From contig NZ_JASSUA010000003.1 in assembly GCF_030227115.1 (NCBI RefSeq), positions 372,001 to 436,000 on the forward strand: DNA of 64,000 nucleotides. Direction: 5' to 3'. Numbering within the stretch: the first letter of the stretch is position 1; every line of letters begins with the position of its first letter. The translations under genes were made by a program, and so were the position numbers. Under the pieces are notes generated by a model. It was not told the origin of the DNA. It saw only the letters and a list, made by a program, of their open reading frames with translations, and did not search any database. The DNA comes from Marinobacter sp. SS13-12 (GTDB taxonomy: Bacteria > Pseudomonadota > Gammaproteobacteria > Pseudomonadales > Oleiphilaceae). Below are positions 44,503 to 53,734 of the stretch, piece by piece.

Positions 44503-45378
44503 TCAGATCAACCAGCCAAACAGGAAATCGAACACGGAACTGAAAAAGCCGCCGCTGCTTTGTACCGGCGGTTCAGACTCGTCCGGTGTTTCTGACATCT
44601 GGGGATTTCCCGCCGCCGTTGGTTCGTCTGGCAGCTGGAAATCGGCCTCAGGCGATTCCTCAACGGCTGAGACTTCAACTATTGCCTCTGCCTCAGGCCC
44701 TGTCTTTGTCTCAGGCTCTGCCACCGTCAGTTCTGGTTCTGGTTCAGATTCTGGTTCTGGAATGGATTCCGCCACAGGCTCGGTGGTCTGGGAGGCCAGC
44801 TCAGGCTCGGCAGTGGGTTCCCTGGCTGGAACCACTTCGGGTTCGGCCGGCGCGGACGCCACAGGTTCTGGTTCCGGCTTCTCCTGAACGGCTACTTCCG
44901 GTTCTGGCTGCACCTCAGGCTCTGGGGCAGGCTGTACTACCCGTTCGGGCTCAGGTTCGGGCTCAGGTTCTGGTTCCGGCTCGGGTGCAGCGGCCATCCG
45001 GCGGCTGGCACTGCCCGAACCGAAACGCTCTTCGCTCAAACCTATCGTAGCCATGGCGGCCTTGCGATCGGGAGCGGCATTATCGCTGATGGTGCTGTTG
45101 CTTTCCGGGGCGATCCCCAGCGCGGATAACGTTTGCGGGTCGAGATTGCCAGTAGCCTGCAACTCGTCGTTACCGGACTGATATTGCCGGATGGCAGAGC
45201 GCAGGGTGTTATCCATCCACCCGTCGGCCTTGCCGATCTCATGGCCGGCACCATACAGCGCGTTTTCGGCGGCATAGATGGTCTGAGCGGGGCCGGCCTG
45301 AACGGAAACTGCATACAATGAAGCCAACACTGCAGCTGCGGTAATACCGGGTGCCCGGGTAAAGCGTGATTGGCTCAT
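44503..45378 (-). CDS. exported peptidoglycan-binding-like protein with Pro/Glu repeat
   Basis: A 291-residue protein. Signal peptide 1-28 (ending SVQA). Residues 33-89 resemble a PG_binding_1 domain ([30 protein letters not shown], then [13 protein letters not shown]). Residues 131-270 are a low-complexity Pro/Glu/Val stretch starting with repeated Pro-Glu dipeptides, as in TonB- or cell-wall-spanning linkers. It ends in a hydrophobic segment ([16 protein letters not shown]). The design suggests a rigid, highly acidic spacer reaching across the periplasm between wall-binding and membrane-associated ends. Function unknown. Confidence 0.65.
   Translation of the reverse strand: MSQSRFTRAPGITAAAVLASLYAVSVQAGPAQTIYAAENALYGAGHEIGKADGWMDNTLRSAIRQYQSGNDELQATGNLDPQTLSALGIAPESNSTISDNAAPDRKAAMATIGLSEERFGSGSASRRMAAAPEPEPEPEPEPEPERVVQPAPEPEVQPEPEVAVQEKPEPEPVASAPAEPEVVPAREPTAEPELASQTTEPVAESIPEPESEPEPELTVAEPETKTGPEAEAIVEVSAVEESPEADFQLPDEPTAAGNPQMSETPDESEPPVQSSGGFFSSVFDFLFGWLI
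44734..44988. repeat. low-complexity Pro/Glu-coding repeat
   Basis: This stretch encodes residues 131-215 of the neighbouring protein and reads on the plus strand as runs of GGTTCTGGTTCAGG-like units (on the minus strand, CCT/CCG GAG/GAA codons). It could expand or contract by slipped-strand replication, which would change the length of the linker. Confidence 0.6.
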
Positions 45379-45484
45379 GGGTGAATCTCTCCCTGATACT
45401 CTACGTAACTTTTTGTTGAGTATTGAAAGTATCAGTAATTCGAGATGTCGCCCATGACGCAGTTAACACCCGTGAAAATGAACG

Positions 45485-47488
45485 TTAATTTGATGTCTTG
45501 AAGCGGCGCACCACGCTGCCCAGATCTTCCGCCATATCCGCCAGTGATTTACTGGATTGGTTCACATGGGAGATGTCATCCGTCAGTTTATCAATGGCAC
45601 TGCTGCTGGCTTCAACGTTCTGGGTCATCTCGGCGGCCGTTGCCCGCTGCTGCTCGGTGGCACTTGCTACCTGTGTTGTCATGTCCACAATGCGGTTCAC
45701 CGCAGCCAGGATGTCCGTCAGCGCCTGGCCTGACTTGCCTGCTTCCTCGCTGGCCTCGCCGGCCATCTGCTTGGCCTTGCTCATATCCACCACCGCGCCA
45801 GCCGCGCCACTCTGCAGATTGGACACGATGCGTTCGATATCTACCGTCGAGTCCTGAACCCGCTTGGCGAGATTGCGCACTTCGTCAGCAACAACCGAGA
45901 AACCACGGCCTGCCTCACCGGCACGAGCGGCCTCGATGGCGGCATTCAGGGCCAGGAGATTGGTTTGTTCCGCAATAGCCTGGATCACTTCCAGGACGTT
46001 GCCGATTTCACCCGACTCCTGCTCCAGGCGCTGGATACGCTTTGAACCTTCTTCAACCTGCTCCGCGAGCCTGTTCACGGATTTCACCGCCGTTAAAACC
46101 GTCGATTGCCCGGTGCCTGCCAACTCGGCAGCCTGGCGTGCGGATTCATCGGTATCACTTGTATTGGAGGCAATCTCGTCCGACGTAGAGACCATTTCCT
46201 GCATGGCTGCTGACACCTGGGTGACCTGATCTCTCTGTTGCTCGGCATTTGCGGTGGTACTGTCGGTAATGCCGGACAACGATTCGGATTCGGTGCTGAG
46301 TTTTCGCGATGAAACAACAATCTTCGAAATGATGTCTTCCAGGGTTTCCAGGAACGAATTCACGGCAGCAATAAAGTCGCCGATCTCATCCGGGCGTCCT
46401 GTGGTCAGGCGGGTGGAGACATCGCCGTTGTTATTACCAATGTTCTCCAGGTAGCCCAGGATTTCTGCTCGCGCACGCTTCACGCTGGCCCCCATCATTC
46501 GGCTCATCAGCAGTGCAACTACCAGGCCCAGAACAATGGAAATGACAAAGGCGGCAAGTATCAGTGTCAGTGCGGTTTCGGTTTCCGCTTCTGCCTCGTC
46601 CGCCACTGCTTCCAGTGAAGTGAATACTTTTTGTTCAAGATCCCGCGCCAGACCGGTAATCTGCGGCCCCAGTACATCAAGCTTGTCCTCTTTCGTGCGG
46701 ATCATCGTTTTTTGCTGAATCAACAACTTGTCGACCGATGCCTGGTAGTTCTCGAGCGCCTCAATGGCCGTATCAAAATACTGCCTGACGTAATCCGGCA
46801 CCGTATCCATATCCAGAAACTCCAGGGCATCCGAGACATCCTCCATGGCATAACCGAGGGCCGTTTCCGAGGACTCGTTACCGTCTGCGAAGAAACGCTG
46901 TGCCGCCATCCGCATCAGGAGCGTGTCGTGAATCAACTGCTCCAGAACCACTCGCAAGCGGCTGTCAGGCTCACGGTTGGTAACCCCGTCAATGGCTCTG
47001 CGCAGTGCTTCCGACGCATCGGGGCCGTATTGGTCGAGTTCATTGGCAATGATGGATTTCACTTGCTGTTTGGCGGGTACCAATTCGTTCTTGAAGACAC
47101 CCACAAACTGCAGGGTTGCCTGCTCAATTTCTCCGACAAGCCGTGTCCGCTCCGCATTATCAATAGCCTGCCTGGCGTCCGAAAGTTCTTTCAGAAAATC
47201 CGATTCAAGCTGCTCGAAGCGGGACAGAATGTCATCGTTACCGGTGTCGTAGTAATCAAACACCCTCAATCGCATGTTGTAGAGATTGATCAGGACACCT
47301 GTGGCAATAGACGTTTCCGGGGCCAGGTCCCTGGCAACGGTGCCCATGCGCTCGTCCAGCACCTGGAATTCCCTGACACTGTAGAAAATGACGAGGGCAA
47401 ACAATAGAAGAATGAATACAGGAGCAATCAGGAGTTTCCCGCTTACACCAAGACGACGCTCAATTCCTTGAAATGTATTTACAGCCAC
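45485..47488 (-). CDS. methyl-accepting chemotaxis protein
   Basis: A 667-residue chemoreceptor. N-terminal membrane helix (about 17-37), a large helical periplasmic sensor to about residue 310, second helix ([20 protein letters not shown]), HAMP, then a coiled-coil cytoplasmic domain with the hairpin tip [39 protein letters not shown]. It would bind CheW/CheA and control motility. An MCP of this size lacks a known ligand domain name; the sensor looks like a long four-helix bundle. The next gene upstream (same strand) encodes a periplasmic binding protein. Confidence 0.92.
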   Translation of the reverse strand: MAVNTFQGIERRLGVSGKLLIAPVFILLLFALVIFYSVREFQVLDERMGTVARDLAPETSIATGVLINLYNMRLRVFDYYDTGNDDILSRFEQLESDFLKELSDARQAIDNAERTRLVGEIEQATLQFVGVFKNELVPAKQQVKSIIANELDQYGPDASEALRRAIDGVTNREPDSRLRVVLEQLIHDTLLMRMAAQRFFADGNESSETALGYAMEDVSDALEFLDMDTVPDYVRQYFDTAIEALENYQASVDKLLIQQKTMIRTKEDKLDVLGPQITGLARDLEQKVFTSLEAVADEAEAETETALTLILAAFVISIVLGLVVALLMSRMMGASVKRARAEILGYLENIGNNNGDVSTRLTTGRPDEIGDFIAAVNSFLETLEDIISKIVVSSRKLSTESESLSGITDSTTANAEQQRDQVTQVSAAMQEMVSTSDEIASNTSDTDESARQAAELAGTGQSTVLTAVKSVNRLAEQVEEGSKRIQRLEQESGEIGNVLEVIQAIAEQTNLLALNAAIEAARAGEAGRGFSVVADEVRNLAKRVQDSTVDIERIVSNLQSGAAGAVVDMSKAKQMAGEASEEAGKSGQALTDILAAVNRIVDMTTQVASATEQQRATAAEMTQNVEASSSAIDKLTDDISHVNQSSKSLADMAEDLGSVVRRFKTSN

Positions 47489-47575
47489 TGGTCTGCCTCT
47501 TTTCCCATGCTCGATGTCTTGCTTAACGACTGGCCGGGGATAATCTCCAGCCCATCGCCTCGAATTTATTCAACT

Positions 47576-48541
47576 CTATTCAACAAACTTCGCCTGGCTG
47601 GCGATCATGGGTGAGAGTTTCAGGTTCCAGTGTTTCATGCCGCTATCGCTGTAAACATAATGCCCGCTCAAGGAGTTCATTTTCGGAATGCGGTTCGGCT
47701 TGACCCCATTGAGTATCAGTGACGCGAGGCGGGATGCAGTAAGGCCTTCCTGATGGGCGGAGATGGTGAAGCCACCAATGGCTTGCTGCTCTCCAATGAA
47801 AATATCCCAGAACGAGAAGATGGGAACCTGGCTACGTGTAAATGCCTCACCGATCAGGTCTTTCGGCTCGATATAGTTTTCCTCGGCGTCCCGGATGGTG
47901 TGGTGCGTACCGACCACGATGGCGTCATACTGTTCGTGGGCACTGAAAACCGCCTGCAACCAGGTGTCTTTGTCGTTGGTGAGGACAATGTCCAGTTGTG
48001 AGCCATACACCTCGGCGCTTCGCTTTTCGCCAAAGTATTCATTGACTGCATTACGCATGGTTGGTGAATCATCCATCAATACGAGGAAACGTTCATCCAC
48101 CCTCAGTACCTTCTGCAAGTGGCGAATGCTCTCTGCGAAAAACGGACGCTCCAATATGCCTGCGACCAACTCATGTTCCAGGGTAGGGTGTTGGGCAGGC
48201 CCGCCATTGACCCCCAGGAATACAACAGGAATCTGCTTCTCGACCAGGTGGCTCGCCATCAGTGAAAATGCATTGTCATCGCCGAGGATGGCAACGTCGG
48301 GCTGAAGCTGTGAAATCGATTGCTGGATACTGGCAACTTTCTGTGGCCATTCAGATTTGGGTAAACGTTTGGTGTCCAGTTCAAAGATATGGATGTCATG
48401 GTCATCGCCAAGTACCGACTGGACGGCATCGACGTAATCCGCATCCCATTTGTATCCCAGGTGGTAGCTTTGAATGACGACGACGGTTTTCGCAAAACAC
48501 AGGGGGCTTGCCAGCAAAAGGGCCAGGAGGAAAAAGCGCAT
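47576..48541 (-). CDS. orphan periplasmic substrate-binding protein (ABC-SBP-like)
   Basis: A 321-residue protein with signal peptide (MRFFLLALLLASPLCFA). The body is an ABC substrate-binding-like two-lobed fold: VVVIQSYHLGYKWDADYVDAVQSVL, VAILGDDNAFSLMASHLVEKQIPVVFLGVN, then LASLILNGVKPNRIPK near the C-terminus, recalling PF04392-type proteins. No permease or ATPase is adjacent; the chemoreceptor gene lies 87 bases downstream on the same strand. It may present ligand to that receptor. It is distinct from the similar binding protein at 33227-34204. Confidence 0.8.
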   Translation of the reverse strand: MRFFLLALLLASPLCFAKTVVVIQSYHLGYKWDADYVDAVQSVLGDDHDIHIFELDTKRLPKSEWPQKVASIQQSISQLQPDVAILGDDNAFSLMASHLVEKQIPVVFLGVNGGPAQHPTLEHELVAGILERPFFAESIRHLQKVLRVDERFLVLMDDSPTMRNAVNEYFGEKRSAEVYGSQLDIVLTNDKDTWLQAVFSAHEQYDAIVVGTHHTIRDAEENYIEPKDLIGEAFTRSQVPIFSFWDIFIGEQQAIGGFTISAHQEGLTASRLASLILNGVKPNRIPKMNSLSGHYVYSDSGMKHWNLKLSPMIASQAKFVE

Positions 48542-48929
48542 GGAAGTACCTTATTGTTATCTGAACGACGGATATACACCCGTTCTTTCTTGTTGGTGAC
48601 GCGTAGTTTTTATAATTATCAGAGCCTCCCTAACAGAAACTGTGCCAGTTTCTCAGCGCACTGTTTTTTCGGGTTTTTTACGACAGTTCAGTGATAAATT
48701 AGCGATGACACAGGCATGGTTGTCTGGTTCTCGGGACAATTCCCTGAATTTCGGGATAAAAGTGTCGGCTTATAAGGACATCTACGTCCTGAATTACGGA
48801 CATCCATCAGGGAACCTGGCGCGTAGGGTCCGGTAGTGGAAGTCATGATGTAAAGCCACGGTACCACTGCTGTAAAAAAGCCAAATCATCAGATACCCTG
48901 AAAATCATCAAAACTGGCGAGAAGACTTT
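48542..48929. promoter_or_regulatory. divergent intergenic region, binding protein / mqo
   Basis: A 388-base stretch without a convincing gene. The left half is AT-rich (TTTTTATAATTATC at about 48608) and the right half holds a direct repeat GGACATC (twice, 22 bases apart, near 48776-48806) and small hairpins. Both the binding-protein/MCP operon and mqo must be started here; exact promoters were not assigned. I saw no riboswitch motif. Confidence 0.4.
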
Positions 48930-50384
48930 ATGAACGTAGTCATTATTGGTGCGGGGATTATGGGAACCACTTTTGCCACCCTGGCAAAAAAACTGGCACC
49001 GGATCTGGATATCACCATTCTGGAGCGGCTGGACGGTCCCGGCGCGGGAAACTCTTCTGCATTCTGGAACGCCGGAACGGGCCATGAGGCCAACTGTGAG
49101 CTTAACTATACCCCGGTGGATGAAGAGGTCATTTCAGTTGAAAAAGCCTTGAAGATCCATGCGCAGTTTAACGTTGCCAAGCAGTTCTGGGCGCATTTGA
49201 TCGAAAAGGGCGCCATCAAAGACCCTAAGACTTTTATTAATCAAACCAAACACTGCACCATCGTTTCCGAATCTGCCATTGAAGAACTGAAATTGCGTTT
49301 CAAGGAAATGTCGGCTCATCATTTTTTTGAGCACATGCGTTACTCGGAAGACTTTGATGAAATAGAAAGCTGGATTCCTTACACCATGGAAGAGCGTCCT
49401 CGCCATGAAAAGATGGCGGCTACCGTCATCGAGACAGGCACAGACGTTAACTTTGGTGCGTTAACGGCGCAAATGGCGGCACATGCAGTGAATGATCTGG
49501 GTGTAAAAATTGAATATGGCACTCACGTCAAGCGCGTACACAAGAGCCCGACCGGCCGCTGGGTTATCGAGGCTGTTAATAAAGGTGAGCCCATTCAGCA
49601 CCGGGCAGATGTGCTGTTTGTAGGGGCCGGTGGGGGCGCATTTCCACTCCTGAAAAGGAGCCACCTGCCGTTTCGTAGCCGGTTCACAGGATTTCCTGTC
49701 GGCGGTCGGTTCTTGCGGGCAGCGATCAGTGAAGAACAGGCGAAACATTACACGGCCAAAACCTATGGCAAAGCCAAAGTCGGCGCGCCTCCCATGTCTG
49801 TTCCGCACCTCGACCTGCGCGTGGTGGATGGTAAGCACTATTTGCTTTTCGGCCCTTTCGCGTCATTCAAACCGGTTCTCGAGAGAGGCCGTGGATTTTT
49901 CGATTACCTGACTTCAATGCGCCTGCATGATATTCCCGGCTTGCTTAACGTTGCCCTGGAGCATTTCCCACTGGTCAAATATCTGATTTCGGAGAGCTTC
50001 AAAGGCGAGAAAAGCATGTTCGAGGAACTGGACAGCTTTGCTCCGGGCTTGAGTAAAAAGTTTGACTGGAAACCGATTGAAGCGGGCCAGCGCGTGCAAA
50101 TCATCAAAGACGGAGATCTGCAGATGGGCACAGAAATCCTTGTGTCCACAGACAAAACCTACGGGACACTCCTGGGGGCGTCGCCCGGCGCATCGGTTTC
50201 GCCTGAGGTGATGTTGCGCTGTCTCGAGCAATTGATACCGTCGGTTTTTTCCAAAGAAGAAGCCAGGAAAAAGAGGAACGAGATTTTTCCGGAGGACGAT
50301 CTGGATACCTTGATCAATCAACCTGATCGTTACCGGGAAATTCGCGATGCAGTCAACCAACAGTTGGGCATAACCCGGCCCTGA
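48930..50384 (+). CDS. mqo: malate:quinone oxidoreductase
   Basis: A 484-residue FAD enzyme that oxidises malate to oxaloacetate and passes electrons to quinone at the inner membrane. N-terminal FAD fold VVIIGAGIMGTTFATLAKKL, followed by NSSAFWNAGTGHEANCELNYTP, VLFVGAGGGAFPLL and GAPPMSVPHLDLRVVDGKHYLLFGPFASF, all diagnostic of Mqo. Length is in the normal range (about 480-500). It stands alone; the convergent LOV-GGDEF-EAL gene ends 23 bases downstream. Confidence 0.94.
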   Translation: MNVVIIGAGIMGTTFATLAKKLAPDLDITILERLDGPGAGNSSAFWNAGTGHEANCELNYTPVDEEVISVEKALKIHAQFNVAKQFWAHLIEKGAIKDPKTFINQTKHCTIVSESAIEELKLRFKEMSAHHFFEHMRYSEDFDEIESWIPYTMEERPRHEKMAATVIETGTDVNFGALTAQMAAHAVNDLGVKIEYGTHVKRVHKSPTGRWVIEAVNKGEPIQHRADVLFVGAGGGAFPLLKRSHLPFRSRFTGFPVGGRFLRAAISEEQAKHYTAKTYGKAKVGAPPMSVPHLDLRVVDGKHYLLFGPFASFKPVLERGRGFFDYLTSMRLHDIPGLLNVALEHFPLVKYLISESFKGEKSMFEELDSFAPGLSKKFDWKPIEAGQRVQIIKDGDLQMGTEILVSTDKTYGTLLGASPGASVSPEVMLRCLEQLIPSVFSKEEARKKRNEIFPEDDLDTLINQPDRYREIRDAVNQQLGITRP

Positions 50385-50407
50385 CTGTGTCCCGGGACCA
50401 GGGGGTT

Positions 50408-52861
50408 TCACGAGTATCGCTTCTGGTCGATCAGTAATTGACGCCAGCTGGGCTCTGGTACCGCGTGGCTGTAGTGAAAACCCTGACCTTTTTTGCATCC
50501 AAGGTGCTGCAAGGTTGCTATATCTTTCGTTAATTCAATACCTTCAGCAACGACAACGGCATCAATCGCCGCGGCGATGAAGATAATTGCCTTGACGATG
50601 GCCTGGGCGTAAGGCCCATCGTCCAGTTGCGAAACAAAGCTCTTGTCGATTTTGATTTCGTCGAAAAAGTAGTCGTTCAAATGCGCCAGTGACGAATAGC
50701 CCGTTCCGAAATCGTCGAGGGACAGGCGGACCCCCATTGCGCTGAGGGCCTCCAGATCCTTCTTCAAATCACGACCATGGTGCTCGAAAACGCTTTCGGT
50801 GATCTCCAGGGTCAGTTCCCCCGGGGCGATATTGTACTCGGTTAACGCCTGGCGAACCCTGTCGGGAACAGAACCGAGCTGAAACTGGATCAACGATAGA
50901 TTGATCGAAACCGGGCAGACTGCAAGCCCCGCATCTCGCCAGGCCTTGAGATCCCTGCACGCCTGGCGGAGCACCCAGTCCCCCAGAGGCCCGATGAGCT
51001 GGCTTTGTTCAGCCAGCGGGATGAACAGGCCTGGAGGGATAAAGCCTGCCTGCGGATGATTCCAGCGCAACAGGGCTTCCGCTGAGATGATACAGCCGCT
51101 CGCCAGATCGACCTGAGGCTGGTAGTAAAGCTCAAGTTGATCGGCTTCTAGGGCGCGCCGTAGCTTCGTTGTCAGGTCCACGGTTTCGCGGGTTTTCTGC
51201 TGGAGGGCTTTCGTGTATTGGGTCCAGGGCAGCGCCGGATTATGCTGGCTTCGATGCATCGCTAATGCGGCGTCTGTCATCAACTTTCTGGCATCGCCGG
51301 CGCTGCTACGGATTCGGGCATAGCCGAACGATGCCTCGACGTGGAAAGCAAAGCCTCTGATTTCGAATGGCACGTCGAAGACAGCCGCCATGCACTTTCG
51401 TAATTGACGCTTCGTGCGCTGGTGCTCAAGGAGGGTAAGCACGGTGAATTCATCACCTCCGGTGCGTGCAATCAGACCACTGTGACCTATCTCCGCCGTC
51501 AAACGACGGGCAGCCTCCCGCAGTACCTCATCTCCGACGTCATAACCCCGGGTATTGTTTATTTCCCTGAGCGCCTTTATGTCCACCACTACCACAGGGC
51601 TCGCCGGATGAAGGTTCATCGCTTTCAAGAGCTCGTCCAGGCGATGGGCGAAGCCTTCCGGAGTCAGAAGACCGGTCAGCCGGTCCTCATAGGCGGCACG
51701 CTCAACTTCCTTCTCGGCACGTTTCAGTTCAGTGATTTCCTGTGAAGCGGCGATCCACTCGATCAGATGATTATTGTCATCGAACACGGGCGTGACGCAA
51801 TCCAGAAACCACCTCGGAGATGAACTTTGACCGGATAATTCATAGACCACTTCAAACGGTGTCACGGTCCTGAGGGCTTCGATCCATCGGTCGTGGAACG
51901 CCAGTGCTGCCTCTGGCGTCAGGGCGCCGCGGATGGCTGCCAGATCGGGCGGACCGCTCACGGATGACAGGCCGGCCAGCTCTAACCATTTTTCGGGTAC
52001 GTCCTTGAGTTCGCCTTTCCCATTCATGAGCCAGATGTATCCGGATTGCGTTCTGATCAGGCTTTCGTAGCGGCGCTTTTGCCGAGCCAGCGACTCGAGG
52101 GCCAAGTGCTCCCTGGTGACATCGAGCTGAATACCGATTATGTGAGAGAGGGTGCCATCATTGGTACGGATAGCTCTTAGCTTGACCCTGTTTTCGAAGG
52201 GTTCACCGTTTCGGCGGAAGTTGGTTACCACAGCTGTGCAGTCTGTACCACGGGCGAGGGCGTTGCGAATAATCCGAAGACCGGGCTGATCGTGAAGATC
52301 TCCCTGCAGGAAGCGGCAGTTGCGACCCAATAATTCCGCTCTTGAATAGCCCGTCATACGCTCGAACGCGGCGTTGGCATAGACTAGGGGGGTGTCTTCA
52401 AGGCCAGGATCAGCGATGGTCACGCCGCATTCGATTTCCGCAAAAGCAGCTGCCAGAAATGGCGTTTGCCTCAGAAACATCAGTTCATTGGCGGCTTCTG
52501 TTGCCAGGGAGTGCAAGAGCGCCACCGCGCGGTCGCAATCGGTGAGGTGCTCGCCTGCAAACGCAATCACAGTTGTTAATGATTGTTGGTGGGGGAGACT
52601 CAGGGGTTCGACTGCAATGAAGGCGGCTGCGGCCAGAGCCGTGTCGGGTGGCGGCACTTCTGTCCTGGGAATCCCGTCAGCCAGTGTTGCCTGAACGCTG
52701 TCGAGCGACAGCAGTAGCTGGGCGGCTTCGGGGTCGCCGATATAATGATCCGGAGATTCCCTGTCTTTGACAACGATTGCCGCGCAAACCACAGAGCAGG
52801 CCATCGCTAACGCTTCGGTGAGGTCAGTGAACAACTCGTCGTTGTCGGGCGTCCCTGCCAT
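50408..52861 (-). CDS. LOV-PAS-GGDEF-EAL blue-light cyclic-di-GMP enzyme
   Basis: An 817-residue cytoplasmic protein. After a GAF-like N-terminus (about 10-130) comes a LOV domain (136-250) with the flavin-adduct signature GRNCRFLQG (Cys182), plus Asn214, Asn224 and Gln245, which bind the flavin ring. A second PAS (262-383), GGDEF (384-550, motif GGDEF intact at 468-472, no RxxD inhibitory site, second metal-region Asp replaced by Lys429) and EAL (565-810, EAL at 595-597) follow. Blue light would therefore change synthesis or breakdown of cyclic-di-GMP. Start at 52861 has AGGAGA 8 bases upstream; a longer frame upstream is not supported. Confidence 0.92.
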   Translation of the reverse strand: MAGTPDNDELFTDLTEALAMACSVVCAAIVVKDRESPDHYIGDPEAAQLLLSLDSVQATLADGIPRTEVPPPDTALAAAAFIAVEPLSLPHQQSLTTVIAFAGEHLTDCDRAVALLHSLATEAANELMFLRQTPFLAAAFAEIECGVTIADPGLEDTPLVYANAAFERMTGYSRAELLGRNCRFLQGDLHDQPGLRIIRNALARGTDCTAVVTNFRRNGEPFENRVKLRAIRTNDGTLSHIIGIQLDVTREHLALESLARQKRRYESLIRTQSGYIWLMNGKGELKDVPEKWLELAGLSSVSGPPDLAAIRGALTPEAALAFHDRWIEALRTVTPFEVVYELSGQSSSPRWFLDCVTPVFDDNNHLIEWIAASQEITELKRAEKEVERAAYEDRLTGLLTPEGFAHRLDELLKAMNLHPASPVVVVDIKALREINNTRGYDVGDEVLREAARRLTAEIGHSGLIARTGGDEFTVLTLLEHQRTKRQLRKCMAAVFDVPFEIRGFAFHVEASFGYARIRSSAGDARKLMTDAALAMHRSQHNPALPWTQYTKALQQKTRETVDLTTKLRRALEADQLELYYQPQVDLASGCIISAEALLRWNHPQAGFIPPGLFIPLAEQSQLIGPLGDWVLRQACRDLKAWRDAGLAVCPVSINLSLIQFQLGSVPDRVRQALTEYNIAPGELTLEITESVFEHHGRDLKKDLEALSAMGVRLSLDDFGTGYSSLAHLNDYFFDEIKIDKSFVSQLDDGPYAQAIVKAIIFIAAAIDAVVVAEGIELTKDIATLQHLGCKKGQGFHYSHAVPEPSWRQLLIDQKRYS

Positions 52862-53185
52862 AGATCTCTCCTGAAAATTGCTGTTACACGATTGAATTGG
52901 CAATGCTACGGAGGAAACTGTTGCTGTGTTCCTGTCAGCAACCGCTCCTTGCACAAAGATAGTACCTGAAAGCAAAATTTTTAACCGGAGTTTGAGCGGC
53001 TGCGCAGCGAGGCCGCGCATTACCTAACCGGATTGTAACGACTCGGCAATCAACTGCCCCCCAGTATTGGTTGTATAATGACCAGCGGCTATTTAGGCGT
53101 TACCGGGTCAGGGACATTCTTTGTCGCTCATCTTTTCAAGCAATGCCTTCCCTCTCCGGTGTTGCCAAGCAAGCAGGAAACTGTC
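52862..53185. promoter_or_regulatory. divergent region between the two cyclic-di-GMP loci
   Basis: These 324 bases drive the LOV-GGDEF-EAL gene (minus) and the MetOD1/PAS-GGDEF-EAL operon (plus). A consensus -10 TATAAT lies at 53074-53079 on the plus strand, but no good -35 is placed 17 bases upstream. A GC-rich hairpin region (GCGGC...GCCGC) lies near 53000. I saw no further gene here. Confidence 0.4.
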
Positions 53186-53734
53186 ATGGCAACCCTTGAT
53201 ACCGATTCCAGAAGAATCCCCCTGGCCCAGTTGGACATCCCACTGGAAAGAGATCTTTTTCTTCGCAATTTGATACGTGAACTGTCCGGTGTGCTGGAAG
53301 ACGTCGTGGGGCTCAGAGAGGCCGCGGGGTTTATCAGTATCGTTGGCCAGAATATGGGGAATCAGATGGACCTTGATTATAAAGAGGCCCTGGGTGTTTC
53401 CAGGCTAACCCGTTCCCAGGTTGCCGACGTGCTCGTGGACCTGAAACGCAGAATCAAGGGCGACTTCTACATTGTCGAACAGAATGACGATCGCATTGTG
53501 CTTGGTAACCGGGCCTGTCCTTTTGTTGAGAAGGTAGTCGGGCGCACTTCCATGTGCATGATGACCAGTAATGTGTTTGGCATCATCGCCTCTCAAAGTC
53601 TTGGTTACGCCAAAGTCACGCTGGAAGAGACGATAGCCCGGGGCGATCAGGGGTGTCGGGTCGTCGTTCATCTTAAATCCAACGCAGAGTCTGAAGCTGC
53701 GTCAGGCCAGGAATATTTTGAGTCTTTAACTTGA
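53186..53734 (+). CDS. methanogen-output-domain (MetOD1) protein
   Basis: A 182-residue soluble protein. Residues about 100-165 match the MetOD1/V4R-like output domain: [27 protein letters not shown], then [16 protein letters not shown], with Cys111, Cys124 and Cys157 suited to bind metal or a small ligand. A helical N-terminal part precedes it. It could be a ligand- or redox-sensing partner of the PAS-GGDEF-EAL enzyme with which it is coupled (TGATG overlap). Start at 53186 has an AGGA site; upstream in-frame ATG at 53078 is less likely. Confidence 0.78.
   Translation: MATLDTDSRRIPLAQLDIPLERDLFLRNLIRELSGVLEDVVGLREAAGFISIVGQNMGNQMDLDYKEALGVSRLTRSQVADVLVDLKRRIKGDFYIVEQNDDRIVLGNRACPFVEKVVGRTSMCMMTSNVFGIIASQSLGYAKVTLEETIARGDQGCRVVVHLKSNAESEAASGQEYFESLT

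Noticed and set aside
48642..48836. Small plus-strand open frame in the region before mqo
   Set aside because: Shows no family resemblance and no good ribosome site; treated as intergenic.
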